Shown piece after piece: positions 7,138-15,338 of a DNA stretch of 34,131 bases. Position numbers and translations under genes: made by a program. The DNA comes from JAMCRM01 sp041685075 (GTDB lineage Bacteria > Acidobacteriota > Terriglobia > Bryobacterales > Bryobacteraceae), in contig JAWLGN010000019.1 in NCBI GenBank assembly GCA_041685075.1, positions 1 to 34,131 on the forward strand. The letters run 5' to 3'. Numbering within the stretch: the stretch's first letter is position 1; every line of letters begins with the position of its first letter. Below the pieces are notes generated by a model, which saw only the letters and a list, made by a program, of their open reading frames with translations, was not told the origin of the DNA and did no database searches.

Positions 7138-8391
7138 CTAGTTCACCAGCTTCCGCAAGACTAACGCCGAATTCTTGCTTCCGAACGCGATGCAGTTGGC
7201 CACCGCGTACTCCATATCCATGGGGCGCGCCTGGTCCGGGATATAGTCCAGGTCGCACTCCGGGTCCGGCTCTTCGATGTTGATGGTGGGATGCACCACG
7301 CCATCGCGCATGGCCAGCAGGGTGGCCGCCACGCCCGCCGCCCCGCAGGCTCCCTGCGGATGGCCGATCAGGCTTTTCAGCGACGAGCCGGCCAGCTTGT
7401 AGGCGTGGTCGCCGAAGGCGATCTTCATAGCGCGCGTCTCGATGCGGTCGTTCAATTCGGTGGAGGTGCCGTGATACTGAACGTACTCGATGGCCGCGGG
7501 ATCCACCCGCGCCTCGCACATGGCCAGCCGCATGGCGCGCGCGGGCTCCTCGCCGCACTCCTCCAGGCGCACCCGGTGGTAGGCTTCGCAGGTGGAGCCG
7601 TACCCGGCCACTTCTCCATAGATGCGCGCGCCGCGCGCCCGGGCGCGCTCCAGTTTCTCCAGAACGAAAAACCAGGCGCCCTCGGCCAGCACAAAGCCGT
7701 CGCGGTCGCGCGAGAAAGGTCGCGAAGCGCGGTGGGGCTCGTGGTTCCAGCGGGTGGTCATGATGCGCATCAGCATGAAGCCCCGCACGATCAAGGGCGC
7801 GATGGGCGCGTCCACCCCGCCCACCACCACCGTATCGAGCACGCCCGCCTGGATGTTGCGATAGGCATAGCCGATGGCGTCGGTCGAGGAGGTGCAGCCG
7901 GTCGAGACGATGTGGCTCAAGCCGCGGAAGCCGAACTTCATCGATACCTCGCTGGCCAGCGTCCCGATGGTCGACGTGGGGATGGTGTAGACACTGCACT
8001 GCTTGGATTGGCCGCCGTAGTAGAGCCGGTACTGCTCTTCGGTGAACTCCTGGCTGCCGCCTCCGGATCCCACAATCACCCCGATTCCGCGCAGCTCCTG
8101 GCGGTCCATGGAGGACCACTCGATGCCCGCGTCGTCGAGCGCTTCCCGGGTGGCGCAGATGGCCAGCGGCGCCACGCGCGAGACGTGCTGCCGCTCCTTC
8201 GGATTGACGTACTTCGATTCCTCGAAGTCCCTCACCTCGCCGGCGACTTGCACGGCGAAGCCCGCGGGATCGAAACGCGAGATGCGGCCGACCCCGCTCA
8301 CGCCATTGCGGGTGGCTTCCCAAAATGCCTCCCGCCCGATTCCGTTGGGGCTCACCGCCCCGATGCCAGTGACCACTACACGTGACGCCAT
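7138..8391 (-). CDS. beta-ketoacyl-ACP synthase II-like enzyme (KAS/ketosynthase)
   Basis: This gene encodes 417 residues, close to the 410-415 of FabF. KAS enzymes condense malonyl-ACP with an acyl group. All catalytic residues are visible: Cys166 in VSTGCTSSTDA, His307 in YHGTSTELND, Lys339 in SSLKSLIGH and His344 in GHPQGACGA. The N-terminus RVVVTGIGAVSPNG and C-terminus IAFGSKNSALVL are typical. Two places differ from housekeeping FabF: the usual HGTSTPLGD is HGTSTELND, and Ala in ACSS is Thr-Gly-Cys-Thr-Ser-Ser. These hint at a specialised ketosynthase, as in secondary lipid or polyketide pathways, rather than the main fabF. No acpP or fabG is adjacent, which would be expected for the main operon. 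The gene is followed after four bases by the FkbM methyltransferase. Confidence 0.93.
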   Translation of the reverse strand: MASRVVVTGIGAVSPNGIGREAFWEATRNGVSGVGRISRFDPAGFAVQVAGEVRDFEESKYVNPKERQHVSRVAPLAICATREALDDAGIEWSSMDRQELRGIGVIVGSGGGSQEFTEEQYRLYYGGQSKQCSVYTIPTSTIGTLASEVSMKFGFRGLSHIVSTGCTSSTDAIGYAYRNIQAGVLDTVVVGGVDAPIAPLIVRGFMLMRIMTTRWNHEPHRASRPFSRDRDGFVLAEGAWFFVLEKLERARARGARIYGEVAGYGSTCEAYHRVRLEECGEEPARAMRLAMCEARVDPAAIEYVQYHGTSTELNDRIETRAMKIAFGDHAYKLAGSSLKSLIGHPQGACGAAGVAATLLAMRDGVVHPTINIEEPDPECDLDYIPDQARPMDMEYAVANCIAFGSKNSALVLRKLVN

Positions 8392-8405
8392 TATTGATCT
8401 TTGAT

Positions 8406-8411
8406 TTTATA
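8406..8411 (-). promoter_or_regulatory. candidate -10 box for the ketosynthase gene
   Basis: The - strand reads TATAAA 14 bases before the ketosynthase ATG, in a short AT-rich patch of the 44-base gap to the divergent membrane-protein gene. It matches the sigma-70 -10 consensus at five of six positions. I see no good -35 hexamer at 16-18 bases. The predicted leader would be very short, under 10 bases. Confidence 0.4.
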
Positions 8412-8435
8412 CCCTTGGCACGCTAGGCTGAATGT

Positions 8436-8972
8436 GTGCATGGCGGGGGCTTCCCAGATGACCATCCGCGGATCTACGCCGCGGTAGCGGGTTTTCAAGC
8501 CGGAACGTTCGCGGTGCTGGTCATGCTGGGGGCCATGGGGCTGGCTTCGGCCTGGTATCGCCGCACCTTCTGGTATGTTGCCAACCTGATGGCCTCCACC
8601 TTTTACGGCGACGATGCCATCCGCGCGGGTTTCTCCTGGCAGACCCTCTCGGGCATCGCGCTGTACCTGATCCTCTACAGCCTCTTCGGAGCGCTGTTCG
8701 GTTTCGTCCTCGAGGACCGCTTCCCGCGCCTGCGGCTGGTGCTGGTGGGCATACTGTGCGGCATCGGCTGGTTCTATCTCTGGTTCGGCGTGCTGTGGAA
8801 CTGGCTCAACCCGCTGGTAACGCTCTACACGCACGACCGGCCCATGCTGTGGTCCCACATGCTCTACGGCGCCCTGCTGGGCCGCTACCCGCTGTACCTG
8901 GCGCGGCTGCGGAAGCACCCGCCGGCGCCCGCGCCGCTGGATGCGGATACCGGCGGCCTGCATCACTCGTAG
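8436..8972 (+). CDS. unknown four-helix membrane protein
   Basis: This gene encodes 178 residues. It starts at GTG 8436-8438, because the frame has a stop at 8424. It has about four transmembrane segments, near residues 17-40, 68-92, 98-120 and 135-152, separated by short polar loops. One loop is rich in aromatic residues (GWFYLWFGVLWNWLNP). I do not recognise the family. It is the only + strand gene between polA and rodZ, sitting alone in an 18 kb stretch of - strand genes. Its start is 44 bases from the divergent ketosynthase start, and its stop overlaps the convergent permease stop by 10 bases. The strong hydrophobic pattern and good fit between neighbours support it being real. The ribosome-binding site is weak, so the start is uncertain. 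Confidence 0.75.
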   Translation: MHGGGFPDDHPRIYAAVAGFQAGTFAVLVMLGAMGLASAWYRRTFWYVANLMASTFYGDDAIRAGFSWQTLSGIALYLILYSLFGALFGFVLEDRFPRLRLVLVGILCGIGWFYLWFGVLWNWLNPLVTLYTHDRPMLWSHMLYGALLGRYPLYLARLRKHPPAPAPLDADTGGLHHS

Positions 8973-11458
8973 CGCAGCACTTCGAGCGGATTCTGGCGGC
9001 TGGCCTTCACCGCGGGCAGGGCCCCCGCGGCTGCCGCCACCGCCAGCAGGCTGAAAGCCGCCAGCGCGATGGTGGCGGGGTCGCGCGGCTCGATGCCGTA
9101 GAGCTGGCTGCGCGCGTATTCGGCGAGCCACCAGGCAACCGGCAGCGCGGCCGCAACGCCGGCGCCCGCCAGCAGCAGCACCTCCCCGAGCACCATCCGC
9201 AGCACCGCCCCAGCTTCCGCCCCCAGGGCCATCCGGATGCCGATCTCCCGCGCGCGCCGCGTCACCCCGTAAGCGGTCACGCCGTACAGCCCGATCACCG
9301 CCAGCAGCGCCGCCAGCAGTCCGTAGGCGCTCGACAAATAGGCCACCATCCGCTCCAGCGCCAGCGAGCGGTCCAACTGGTCCTCCATCGTGACCATGTC
9401 GTAAATGGGGATGCGCGCATCGATGTTGGCGACCTCGCGGCGTACGGTCTGGAACATCTGCCGCGCGGGGAGCGAGGTGCGCACATACACCGCCATGGAG
9501 CTTTGCCGCTCCTGCTGATCGCCCGGCAGGAACACCTGCCGGGGGATCTCTTCCCGCAGGTTCTGGTAGTGGGCATCCGCCACCACGCCTATGATCGTGA
9601 TATCGGCCGCCGCCGCCCTGCGGCCGATGCCGATGCGGCGCCCCAGCGGGCTGCGGCCGGGGAAATAGCGTTTCGCGAAGCTTTCGTTCACCAGGGCGGC
9701 CGGCGCGCCGGCGTGATGCTCGCGCTCATCGAACTCGCGGCCCGCCTTCAGTTCGATCCCCAGGGTCTTCAGGTACCCCGGGGAGACAGCGTTCATGCTG
9801 GGCCGGATCTCCTCCCCATCGCCGGCCTGGTAGCCCTCCACGATGATGTGATTGTTCCAGCCGCTCTGCCCCATAATGCTCACGCGCGCCAGGGCGGCGG
9901 ATTCGACTCCCGGCAGCGCCTCCAGCCGCCGGCGCAAAAGCCTGTAAAACTCGCGGGTGCGCTCGTTTTCGTAGCCGCTCAACTGAGGGTCCACGGTGAA
10001 CTGGATCAGGTTGGTGACGCGGAAGCCGGGGTCCACCTGCCGCAGGTTGCGCAGGCTCTGGACGAACAGCGCGCTCCCCACCAGCAGGATGAGCGAGAGG
10101 GTCACCTGCGCCGCCACCAGCACCTTGCGGGCGCGGGAGCCGCGGCCGCCGGCGATCGAGCCGGCCTGGTCCTTCATGGCGGCCGCCAGGTTTTCGCTCG
10201 ATGCCTGGAGGGCGGGGAAGAGGCCGAAGGCCAGCGCCGCTGCTAACGAAATCCCCAGGGTGAACAGCAGCGCGCGCGCGTCCGGCGCCGCCGGGAAGGC
10301 CTCCCGCGCCTGCTCGACGGGCGCCAGCAGCAGAATGCCGCGCATCGACCCGTAGGAGACCAGCAAGCCCAGCGCGCCGCCCGCCAGCGCCACCAGCGCG
10401 CTTTCCACCAGCAGTTGCCGCACCACCCTCCAGCGGCCCGCTCCCAGCGCCAGCCGCACCGCGATCTCCTTCCGCCGCCCCGCCGCGCGCGCCACCAGCA
10501 GGTTCGATACATTCGCGCAGGCGATCAGCAGCACGATGCCCACCAGCCCCATCAGCACCTTGAGCGGCATCTCCATCATCCGGCGCAGGCCGGAGAAGCC
10601 CTGCCCGCCGGGCGTCAATACGGCATAGGAGGCCAGGAACCGCTGCCGGTTATACGGAGTGACGCGGTTGAAGTAGGGGTCCTGCACTTCCTGGTTGACG
10701 ATCTGCTTGTGCAGCGTGCGGATGGAGGCCTCCGCCTGCCTGATGTCCACGCCCTTCTTCAGCCGCCCGTAGACGTGCAGCCAGCGGCTGCGGCGATCCT
10801 CGAGATAGTCCCAGGAGGGCGTGGCGTACCGCTTCATGGTGACCGGGATGTAGAGCTTGGGCCGGTAGCCCAGCATGAGCCCGTGATACCCCGGCTCCGC
10901 CACCCCCACCACCGTCATGGGAAAGCCGTTGATCCGGATGGTCTGGCCGATGGCGGCCGGGTCGCCGCGGAAACGGCTGTGCCAGTAGTCGTAGGAGAGC
11001 ACCAGCACGGGATTGGCTCCCGGGCTGGTTTCATCGGCGGGGGTGAAGAGCCGGCCGGCCGCGGCCCGGATCCCCAGCACCTGGAAGTAATTGCCCGAAA
11101 CCAGCTCGCCTTCGGTGATTTCGGCGGCGCCGCCGGTGCTGGCGGCCACCGAGTTGGGCCGGGAACACAGAACTCCGCTGAAGAATTCGTTCTGGTCGCG
11201 GAAATCCTTGTACATCGGGTAGGAGAGCACGTTGAGGCCGCTGGTGCTGCCGATGTGGGTGCCGGTGGTCGAGATCAGGACCAGCCGTTCCGGCTCGTGC
11301 ACCGGAAGGGCGCGCAGCAGCACCTGGTCGATGAGCGTAAAGATAGCGGTATTGGCGCCGATGCCGAGCGCCAGTGAAATAACGGCGACCAGGGTGAAGA
11401 GCGGCGAGCGGCCTAACGCGCGCAGGCCGAACCACAGGTCCCGGCTCCAACTGAGCAT
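8963..11458 (-). CDS. ADOP-type orphan permease (MacB/FtsX family), copy 1
   Basis: This gene encodes 831 residues. The architecture is that of acidobacterial duplicated orphan permeases: a transmembrane helix at about residues 18-42 (LFTLVAVISLALGIGANTAIF), a MacB-like periplasmic domain to about residue 260, and a first FtsX block near 290-420 with VLLIACANVSNLLVARAAGRRKEIAVRLALGAGR. A second periplasmic domain follows to about 680, and a second FtsX block at 690-830 (GVTAYGVTRRAREIGIRMALGA). MacB itself needs an ABC ATPase, but no ATPase gene is nearby, so what powers or uses this protein is unknown. It starts directly at the first helix and lacks the N-terminal cytoplasmic stretch seen in longer members. 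Copy 2 lies 46 bases upstream on the same strand and looks roughly three-quarters identical. Confidence 0.93.
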   Translation of the reverse strand: MLSWSRDLWFGLRALGRSPLFTLVAVISLALGIGANTAIFTLIDQVLLRALPVHEPERLVLISTTGTHIGSTSGLNVLSYPMYKDFRDQNEFFSGVLCSRPNSVAASTGGAAEITEGELVSGNYFQVLGIRAAAGRLFTPADETSPGANPVLVLSYDYWHSRFRGDPAAIGQTIRINGFPMTVVGVAEPGYHGLMLGYRPKLYIPVTMKRYATPSWDYLEDRRSRWLHVYGRLKKGVDIRQAEASIRTLHKQIVNQEVQDPYFNRVTPYNRQRFLASYAVLTPGGQGFSGLRRMMEMPLKVLMGLVGIVLLIACANVSNLLVARAAGRRKEIAVRLALGAGRWRVVRQLLVESALVALAGGALGLLVSYGSMRGILLLAPVEQAREAFPAAPDARALLFTLGISLAAALAFGLFPALQASSENLAAAMKDQAGSIAGGRGSRARKVLVAAQVTLSLILLVGSALFVQSLRNLRQVDPGFRVTNLIQFTVDPQLSGYENERTREFYRLLRRRLEALPGVESAALARVSIMGQSGWNNHIIVEGYQAGDGEEIRPSMNAVSPGYLKTLGIELKAGREFDEREHHAGAPAALVNESFAKRYFPGRSPLGRRIGIGRRAAAADITIIGVVADAHYQNLREEIPRQVFLPGDQQERQSSMAVYVRTSLPARQMFQTVRREVANIDARIPIYDMVTMEDQLDRSLALERMVAYLSSAYGLLAALLAVIGLYGVTAYGVTRRAREIGIRMALGAEAGAVLRMVLGEVLLLAGAGVAAALPVAWWLAEYARSQLYGIEPRDPATIALAAFSLLAVAAAAGALPAVKASRQNPLEVLRYE

Positions 11459-11471
11459 AGGAGCTACATCA

Positions 11472-11483
11472 TAATACGCTCAG
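11472..11483 (-). repeat. 12-base element upstream of ADOP copy 1, shared with copy 2
   Basis: The - strand reads CTGAGCGTATTA and ends 13 bases before the permease ATG. The same 12 bases are found upstream of copy 2 at 14009-14020. On copy 1 the sequence continues as GTATTATGAT, so part of it could be a -10 box. It may equally be a relic of the tandem duplication. Confidence 0.5.
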
Positions 11484-11504
11484 CGGGTCCGAAACTTCCC
11501 CCGG

Positions 11505-14003
11505 CTATTCGTAGCGCAACACGTCGAGCGGATTCCGGCGGCTGGCCTTCACGGCCGGAACGGCGCCCGCGGCTGCCGCCACCGCCAGCAGGCCCAGCGC
11601 GGCCGCGCCAATCGTGGCGGGGTCGCGCGGCTCGATGCCGTAGAGCTGGCTGCGCACAAACCCGGTGAGCCACCAGGCCAGCGGCAGCGCCACCGCGATG
11701 CCCGCCGCCGCCAGCGTTGCCACCTCGCGCAATACCATCCGCACCACCGTGCCCGCCTGCGCCCCCAGCGCCATCCGGATGCCGATCTCCCGCGCGCGCC
11801 GCGCCACCCCGTAGGCCGTTACGCCGTACAGCCCAATCACCGCCAGCAGCCCGGCCAGCAGCGCGTAGGCGCTCGAGAGAAACGCCACCATGCGCTCCAG
11901 CGTGAGGGAGCGGTCTAACTGGTCTTCCATCGTTACCATGTCGCGAATCGGAACGTTGGGATCGAGGCCGGCCATCTCGCGGCGGATAGTCTCGAACATC
12001 CGTTCCGAGTCCAGCGAAGTGCGCACATAGACGTGCATGCCGGTCTGCCGCTTGTCCTGTTCGCTGCACACGAAAACCTGCCGGGGGATCTCCTCGCGCA
12101 GGTCGCGGTAGTGGGCGTCCGCCATCACCCCCACGATGGTCAGGTTCAACTCCACCCCCGGGCCGTGGCCAAACCCGAGGCGGCGCCCCAGCGGGCTGCG
12201 GCCGGGGAAGTAGCGGTTGGCGAAGGTCTCGTTGACCATCACCGCCCGGGGCGCCTCGATGCGGTCGCGGTCGTCGAACTCGCGGCCGGCCTTCAGCACC
12301 ATCCCCATGGTCTTCAGGTAGCCGGGAGAGACGGAGTTGAAGTTCGGGTTCATGTTCTCGCCATCGCCGGCCTGGTAGCCCTCGACCGTGATGGTGGAGT
12401 CCCAGTCATTGTTCGAGACGACACCGACGCGCGCCAGCGCGGCCGACGTCACTCCCGGAAGCGCGCCCAGCCGCTGGCGCACTTGCTGGTAGAAGGCCCG
12501 TGTCCGCTCGTCATCGTACCCGCTCAACTGCGGATCGACCGTCATCCGGATCAGGTTGGTGGCGCGGAAGCCGGGGTCCACCAGGCGCAGGTTGCGCAAG
12601 CTTTGGACGAACAGCGCGCCGCCCACCAGCAGAATCAGCGAGAGCGTCACCTGGGCGGCCACCAGCACCTTGCGGGTGCGGGAGCCGTGCCCGCCGGCGA
12701 TGGCGCTGCCCTGGTCCTTCATGGTCGCCGCCAGGTCCGCGCGCGACGCCTGAAGGGCGGGGAAGAGTCCGAACAACACCGCGGCCGCCAGCGCCACTCC
12801 CAGGGTAAACAGCAGCGCGCGGCCGTCCGGCACCGCCGAAAACGCCGCGCGCGCTTCATCCCCGGGCGCCAGCAGCAGAATGCCGCGCATCGACCAATAG
12901 GACACCAGCAACCCCAGCGCGCCGCCTGCCAGCGCCACGAGCGTGCTCTCCACCAGCAGTTGCCGGACGATTCTCCAGCGGCCCGCCCCTACCGCCAGCC
13001 GCACCGCGATCTCCTTCCGCCGTCCCGCCGCGCGCGCCACCATGAGGTTCGAAACGTTGGCGCAGGCGATCAGCAGCACAATTCCGACCAGCCCCATCAG
13101 CACTTTCAGCGGCATCTCCATCATCCGGCGCATGAAGGAGAAGCCCTGGCCGCCCGGCGTCACCACCGCGTAGGATCTCAGGAACTCCTCACGGTGAAAG
13201 GGAATCACCCGGTTGAACCAGGGGTCCTTTGCTTCTTCGTTGATGATCTGCTTGTACAGCGGGCGGATGGCGGCCTCGGCCTGCCGGATATCCACCCCTG
13301 GCTTGAGCCGGGCGAAGACGCGCACCCAGCGGCTGCGGCGGTTTTCCAGGTCGTCCCAGGAAGGCGTCATGTAGCGTTTCATGGTGACCGGAACGAACAG
13401 CTTCGGCCGGTCGCCAAGCATCAGCCCGTGGTAGCCCGGCGCCGCCACCCCCACCACGGTCATGGGGAACGAGTTGATCCGTATGGTCTGGCCGACCACC
13501 CCCGGGTCGCCGCGGAAGCGGCTCTGCCAGTACTCGTACGCCAGCACCACCACCGGATTCGCGCCCGGGTTGGTTTCGTCGGCCGGCGTGAACACTCTGC
13601 CGGCCGCGCTCCGGATCCCCAGCACCTGGAAGTAGTTGCCCGAAACCATTTCGGCCGTGGTGATCTCCGCGGGTCCGCCGGCGCTCATGGCCACCGAAGT
13701 GGTCCGCGAACAGAGGACCCCGCTGAAGACCTCGTTCTTCTCCCGGTAATCCTTGTACATGGGGTAGGAGATCACGTTCATACCTCGGTTGCTTCCCACG
13801 TGGGAACCGGCAGTCGAGATCATCACCAGCCGCTCCGGGGCTTCCACCGGCAGGCTGCGCAGCAATACCTGGTCCGTGAGGGTGAAGATCGCGGTATTGG
13901 CGCCGATCCCGAGCGCCAGCGAAAGAACTGCAACCAGGGTGAACAACGGCGAGCGGCCCAGCGCGCGCAGGCCGAACAGGAAATCGCGGCTCAAGCTGTG
14001 CAT
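11505..14003 (-). CDS. ADOP-type orphan permease (MacB/FtsX family), copy 2
   Basis: This gene encodes 832 residues, one more than the downstream copy, with the same order of domains: helix, periplasmic domain, FtsX block, periplasmic domain, FtsX block. Long blocks are nearly identical between copies, for example around MRRMMEMPLKVLMGLVGIVLLIACANVSNL and at the C-terminus. Differences cluster in the periplasmic domains, including the region around residues 520-560 where the two proteins read SNNDWDSTITVEGYQ and GQSGWNNHIIVEGYQ. That pattern fits diversification of an outward-facing part after duplication. No ATPase or membrane-fusion partner is adjacent. The gene follows the amidohydrolase after 37 bases, so it may be co-transcribed with it. 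Function is unknown: peptide or lipid export and mechanotransmission are known only for true MacB/FtsX relatives. Confidence 0.93.
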   Translation of the reverse strand: MHSLSRDFLFGLRALGRSPLFTLVAVLSLALGIGANTAIFTLTDQVLLRSLPVEAPERLVMISTAGSHVGSNRGMNVISYPMYKDYREKNEVFSGVLCSRTTSVAMSAGGPAEITTAEMVSGNYFQVLGIRSAAGRVFTPADETNPGANPVVVLAYEYWQSRFRGDPGVVGQTIRINSFPMTVVGVAAPGYHGLMLGDRPKLFVPVTMKRYMTPSWDDLENRRSRWVRVFARLKPGVDIRQAEAAIRPLYKQIINEEAKDPWFNRVIPFHREEFLRSYAVVTPGGQGFSFMRRMMEMPLKVLMGLVGIVLLIACANVSNLMVARAAGRRKEIAVRLAVGAGRWRIVRQLLVESTLVALAGGALGLLVSYWSMRGILLLAPGDEARAAFSAVPDGRALLFTLGVALAAAVLFGLFPALQASRADLAATMKDQGSAIAGGHGSRTRKVLVAAQVTLSLILLVGGALFVQSLRNLRLVDPGFRATNLIRMTVDPQLSGYDDERTRAFYQQVRQRLGALPGVTSAALARVGVVSNNDWDSTITVEGYQAGDGENMNPNFNSVSPGYLKTMGMVLKAGREFDDRDRIEAPRAVMVNETFANRYFPGRSPLGRRLGFGHGPGVELNLTIVGVMADAHYRDLREEIPRQVFVCSEQDKRQTGMHVYVRTSLDSERMFETIRREMAGLDPNVPIRDMVTMEDQLDRSLTLERMVAFLSSAYALLAGLLAVIGLYGVTAYGVARRAREIGIRMALGAQAGTVVRMVLREVATLAAAGIAVALPLAWWLTGFVRSQLYGIEPRDPATIGAAALGLLAVAAAAGAVPAVKASRRNPLDVLRYE

Positions 14004-14008
14004 ATCTC

Positions 14009-14020
14009 TAATACGCTCAG
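14009..14020 (-). repeat. 12-base element upstream of ADOP copy 2
   Basis: The - strand reads CTGAGCGTATTA, identical to 11472-11483, and ends five bases before the ATG of copy 2. The distance to the start differs between copies (5 and 13 bases), so the element is conserved but its spacing is not. Confidence 0.5.
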
Positions 14021-14040
14021 ACGGCGCGCGAGTTCCGGCG

Positions 14041-14925
14041 TTAGGCCGCCGATGCGAAGAAGACCCGCGCCGCCGTGCCGCGGAGCAGCAGGTCGCGGTC
14101 GGCAGGGGTAATAAAATCCAGGCGATCCCGGATCAACTCGACCGAGGCGCGGTAGGTGTTGCCGTTCAGCAACTGGAAGGGGCAGTCCGTGGCCCACATC
14201 AGGCGACCCGGTCCGTAAGCTTCATAGAGCCGCCGGATCATGGGAATCAGGTCCAGGTACGGCGGCGTACGTTTTCCCAGTGTGTAGAAGGCCGAGAGCT
14301 TCACGTGCACCCGCGGATGCACGGCCAGTCCGCACAGCGCAGCGAGATCCGCCTCCCGGATTTCGCCGTCCGCGCCCACCCGGGCGAAATGGTCGATCAC
14401 CACGGTGGTATCCGGAAAGCGGCGGCACATGCGGCCGAGCGCGGGGAGCGCGTCGGGGCGGATCAGGGGGCAGATGGCCAGGCTCTCTTGGGCGGCGCAC
14501 TCCCACATGGCGGCCATTCCGGCGCCGTCGAGCCACCCCGGCGTGTTCGGCCGGATGCGGAAGCCCCGCACGCCGCGCCGCTTCAACCGGCGCATGGCCT
14601 CGGCCGGGCGGTCGTTTTCATCGACCGTCGCCACGCCGGAAAAAACGCCCGGGTAGCGCGCCATGGCGTCCAGCATGTAGCGGTTATCGAAGCCGTACCA
14701 GCTCATCTGGATGAGCACCACGCGCTCGACGCCGCACGGGCGCGCCTCGGCCAGCAGTTCTTCCGGGGTGAAACTTAGGGGCGTGCGTTTGCGGGCATCG
14801 TAGCCCGGCGCCAGGGGGTAGCGGTCCGTATCGGGCGTCCAGACGTGCGAGTGCGCATCGATCCAGCCGCTGCCGCCGGCGGCGGCCGCCAGGGTCGCTC
14901 CCATGAATGCCCGCCGCGATACCAT
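14041..14925 (-). CDS. exported amidohydrolase (amidohydrolase-2 family)
   Basis: This gene encodes 294 residues. The N-terminus MVSRRAFMGATLAAAAGG looks like a Tat signal: twin Arg, a short hydrophobic stretch and small residues. The mature part starts GWIDAHSHVW, with metal-binding His25 and His27 at the end of strand 1 of a TIM barrel. Later motifs are IDHFARVG, with the barrel His, and WATDCPFQ, with the catalytic Asp. This matches the amidohydrolase-2 group, which includes ACMSD-like decarboxylases, 4-sulfomuconolactone hydrolase and sugar-lactone hydrolases. The substrate cannot be told from sequence. The start lies seven bases after the RidA gene, so the two are probably co-transcribed. 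Export of this fold together with a cytosolic RidA protein is unexpected and may be incidental. Confidence 0.88.
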   Translation of the reverse strand: MVSRRAFMGATLAAAAGGSGWIDAHSHVWTPDTDRYPLAPGYDARKRTPLSFTPEELLAEARPCGVERVVLIQMSWYGFDNRYMLDAMARYPGVFSGVATVDENDRPAEAMRRLKRRGVRGFRIRPNTPGWLDGAGMAAMWECAAQESLAICPLIRPDALPALGRMCRRFPDTTVVIDHFARVGADGEIREADLAALCGLAVHPRVHVKLSAFYTLGKRTPPYLDLIPMIRRLYEAYGPGRLMWATDCPFQLLNGNTYRASVELIRDRLDFITPADRDLLLRGTAARVFFASAA

Positions 14926-14932
14926 CGAGCGC

Positions 14933-15316
14933 CTATTTTACAGGTTTGTAGGCGACGCAGTCGATTTCTACCTTCATCGGCGCCACAAATCCGGCGGTAA
15001 CGGTGGTGCGTGCCGGTTTGGCCGTTCCGAAGAACTCCGCGTACACCTCGTTCATGGCGGCGAAATCCTCCGCGTTGGCCAGAAACACGGAGCACTTCAC
15101 CACGTCCTCCATGCTCGCCCCGCAGCCCTCCAGAATTTTCTGGATGTTGCCCAGCACCAGGCGGGTCTCATGGGCGATATCGCCGAACGACATCTGGTTG
15201 GTCGCGGTGTCTATGGGGCCCTGGCCCGCGACGAAGATGAAATCCCCCGCCCGTACGGCCGGAGAATACGGCCCGCGCGGCACGGGCGCGCCCGGAGGCG
15301 AAATCCGCTCGATCAT
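14933..15316 (-). CDS. RidA-family protein (2-iminobutanoate/2-iminopropanoate deaminase-like)
   Basis: This gene encodes 127 residues, the normal length for RidA proteins, which hydrolyse reactive imine/enamine intermediates in the cytosol. The fold markers PRGPYSPAVRAGDFIFVAGQGPID, Arg103 in PARTTV and Glu117 in VEIDCVAY are present, matching the active Arg and Glu of the family. The start chosen is ATG 15314-15316, which has GAGGAG ten bases upstream. A longer frame reaches into trxB, but the added residues do not match RidA. It lies 22 bases after trxB. I give no symbol because the family has several subgroups. Confidence 0.93.
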   Translation of the reverse strand: MIERISPPGAPVPRGPYSPAVRAGDFIFVAGQGPIDTATNQMSFGDIAHETRLVLGNIQKILEGCGASMEDVVKCSVFLANAEDFAAMNEVYAEFFGTAKPARTTVTAGFVAPMKVEIDCVAYKPVK

Positions 15317-15338
15317 GCGCTCTTGCTCCTCGTGTGCG

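Noticed and set aside
8963..14003. Calling the permeases MacB
   Set aside because: MacB is fused to an ATPase domain and pairs with MacA; here there is neither Walker motif nor a MacA-like gene.
12033..14111. Long + strand open frame opposite ADOP copy 2, and similar ones at 26106-28154 and 28558-31236
   Set aside because: Same artefact of GC-rich codons; products are His/Gly/Arg-rich and match no family, while the - strand genes do.
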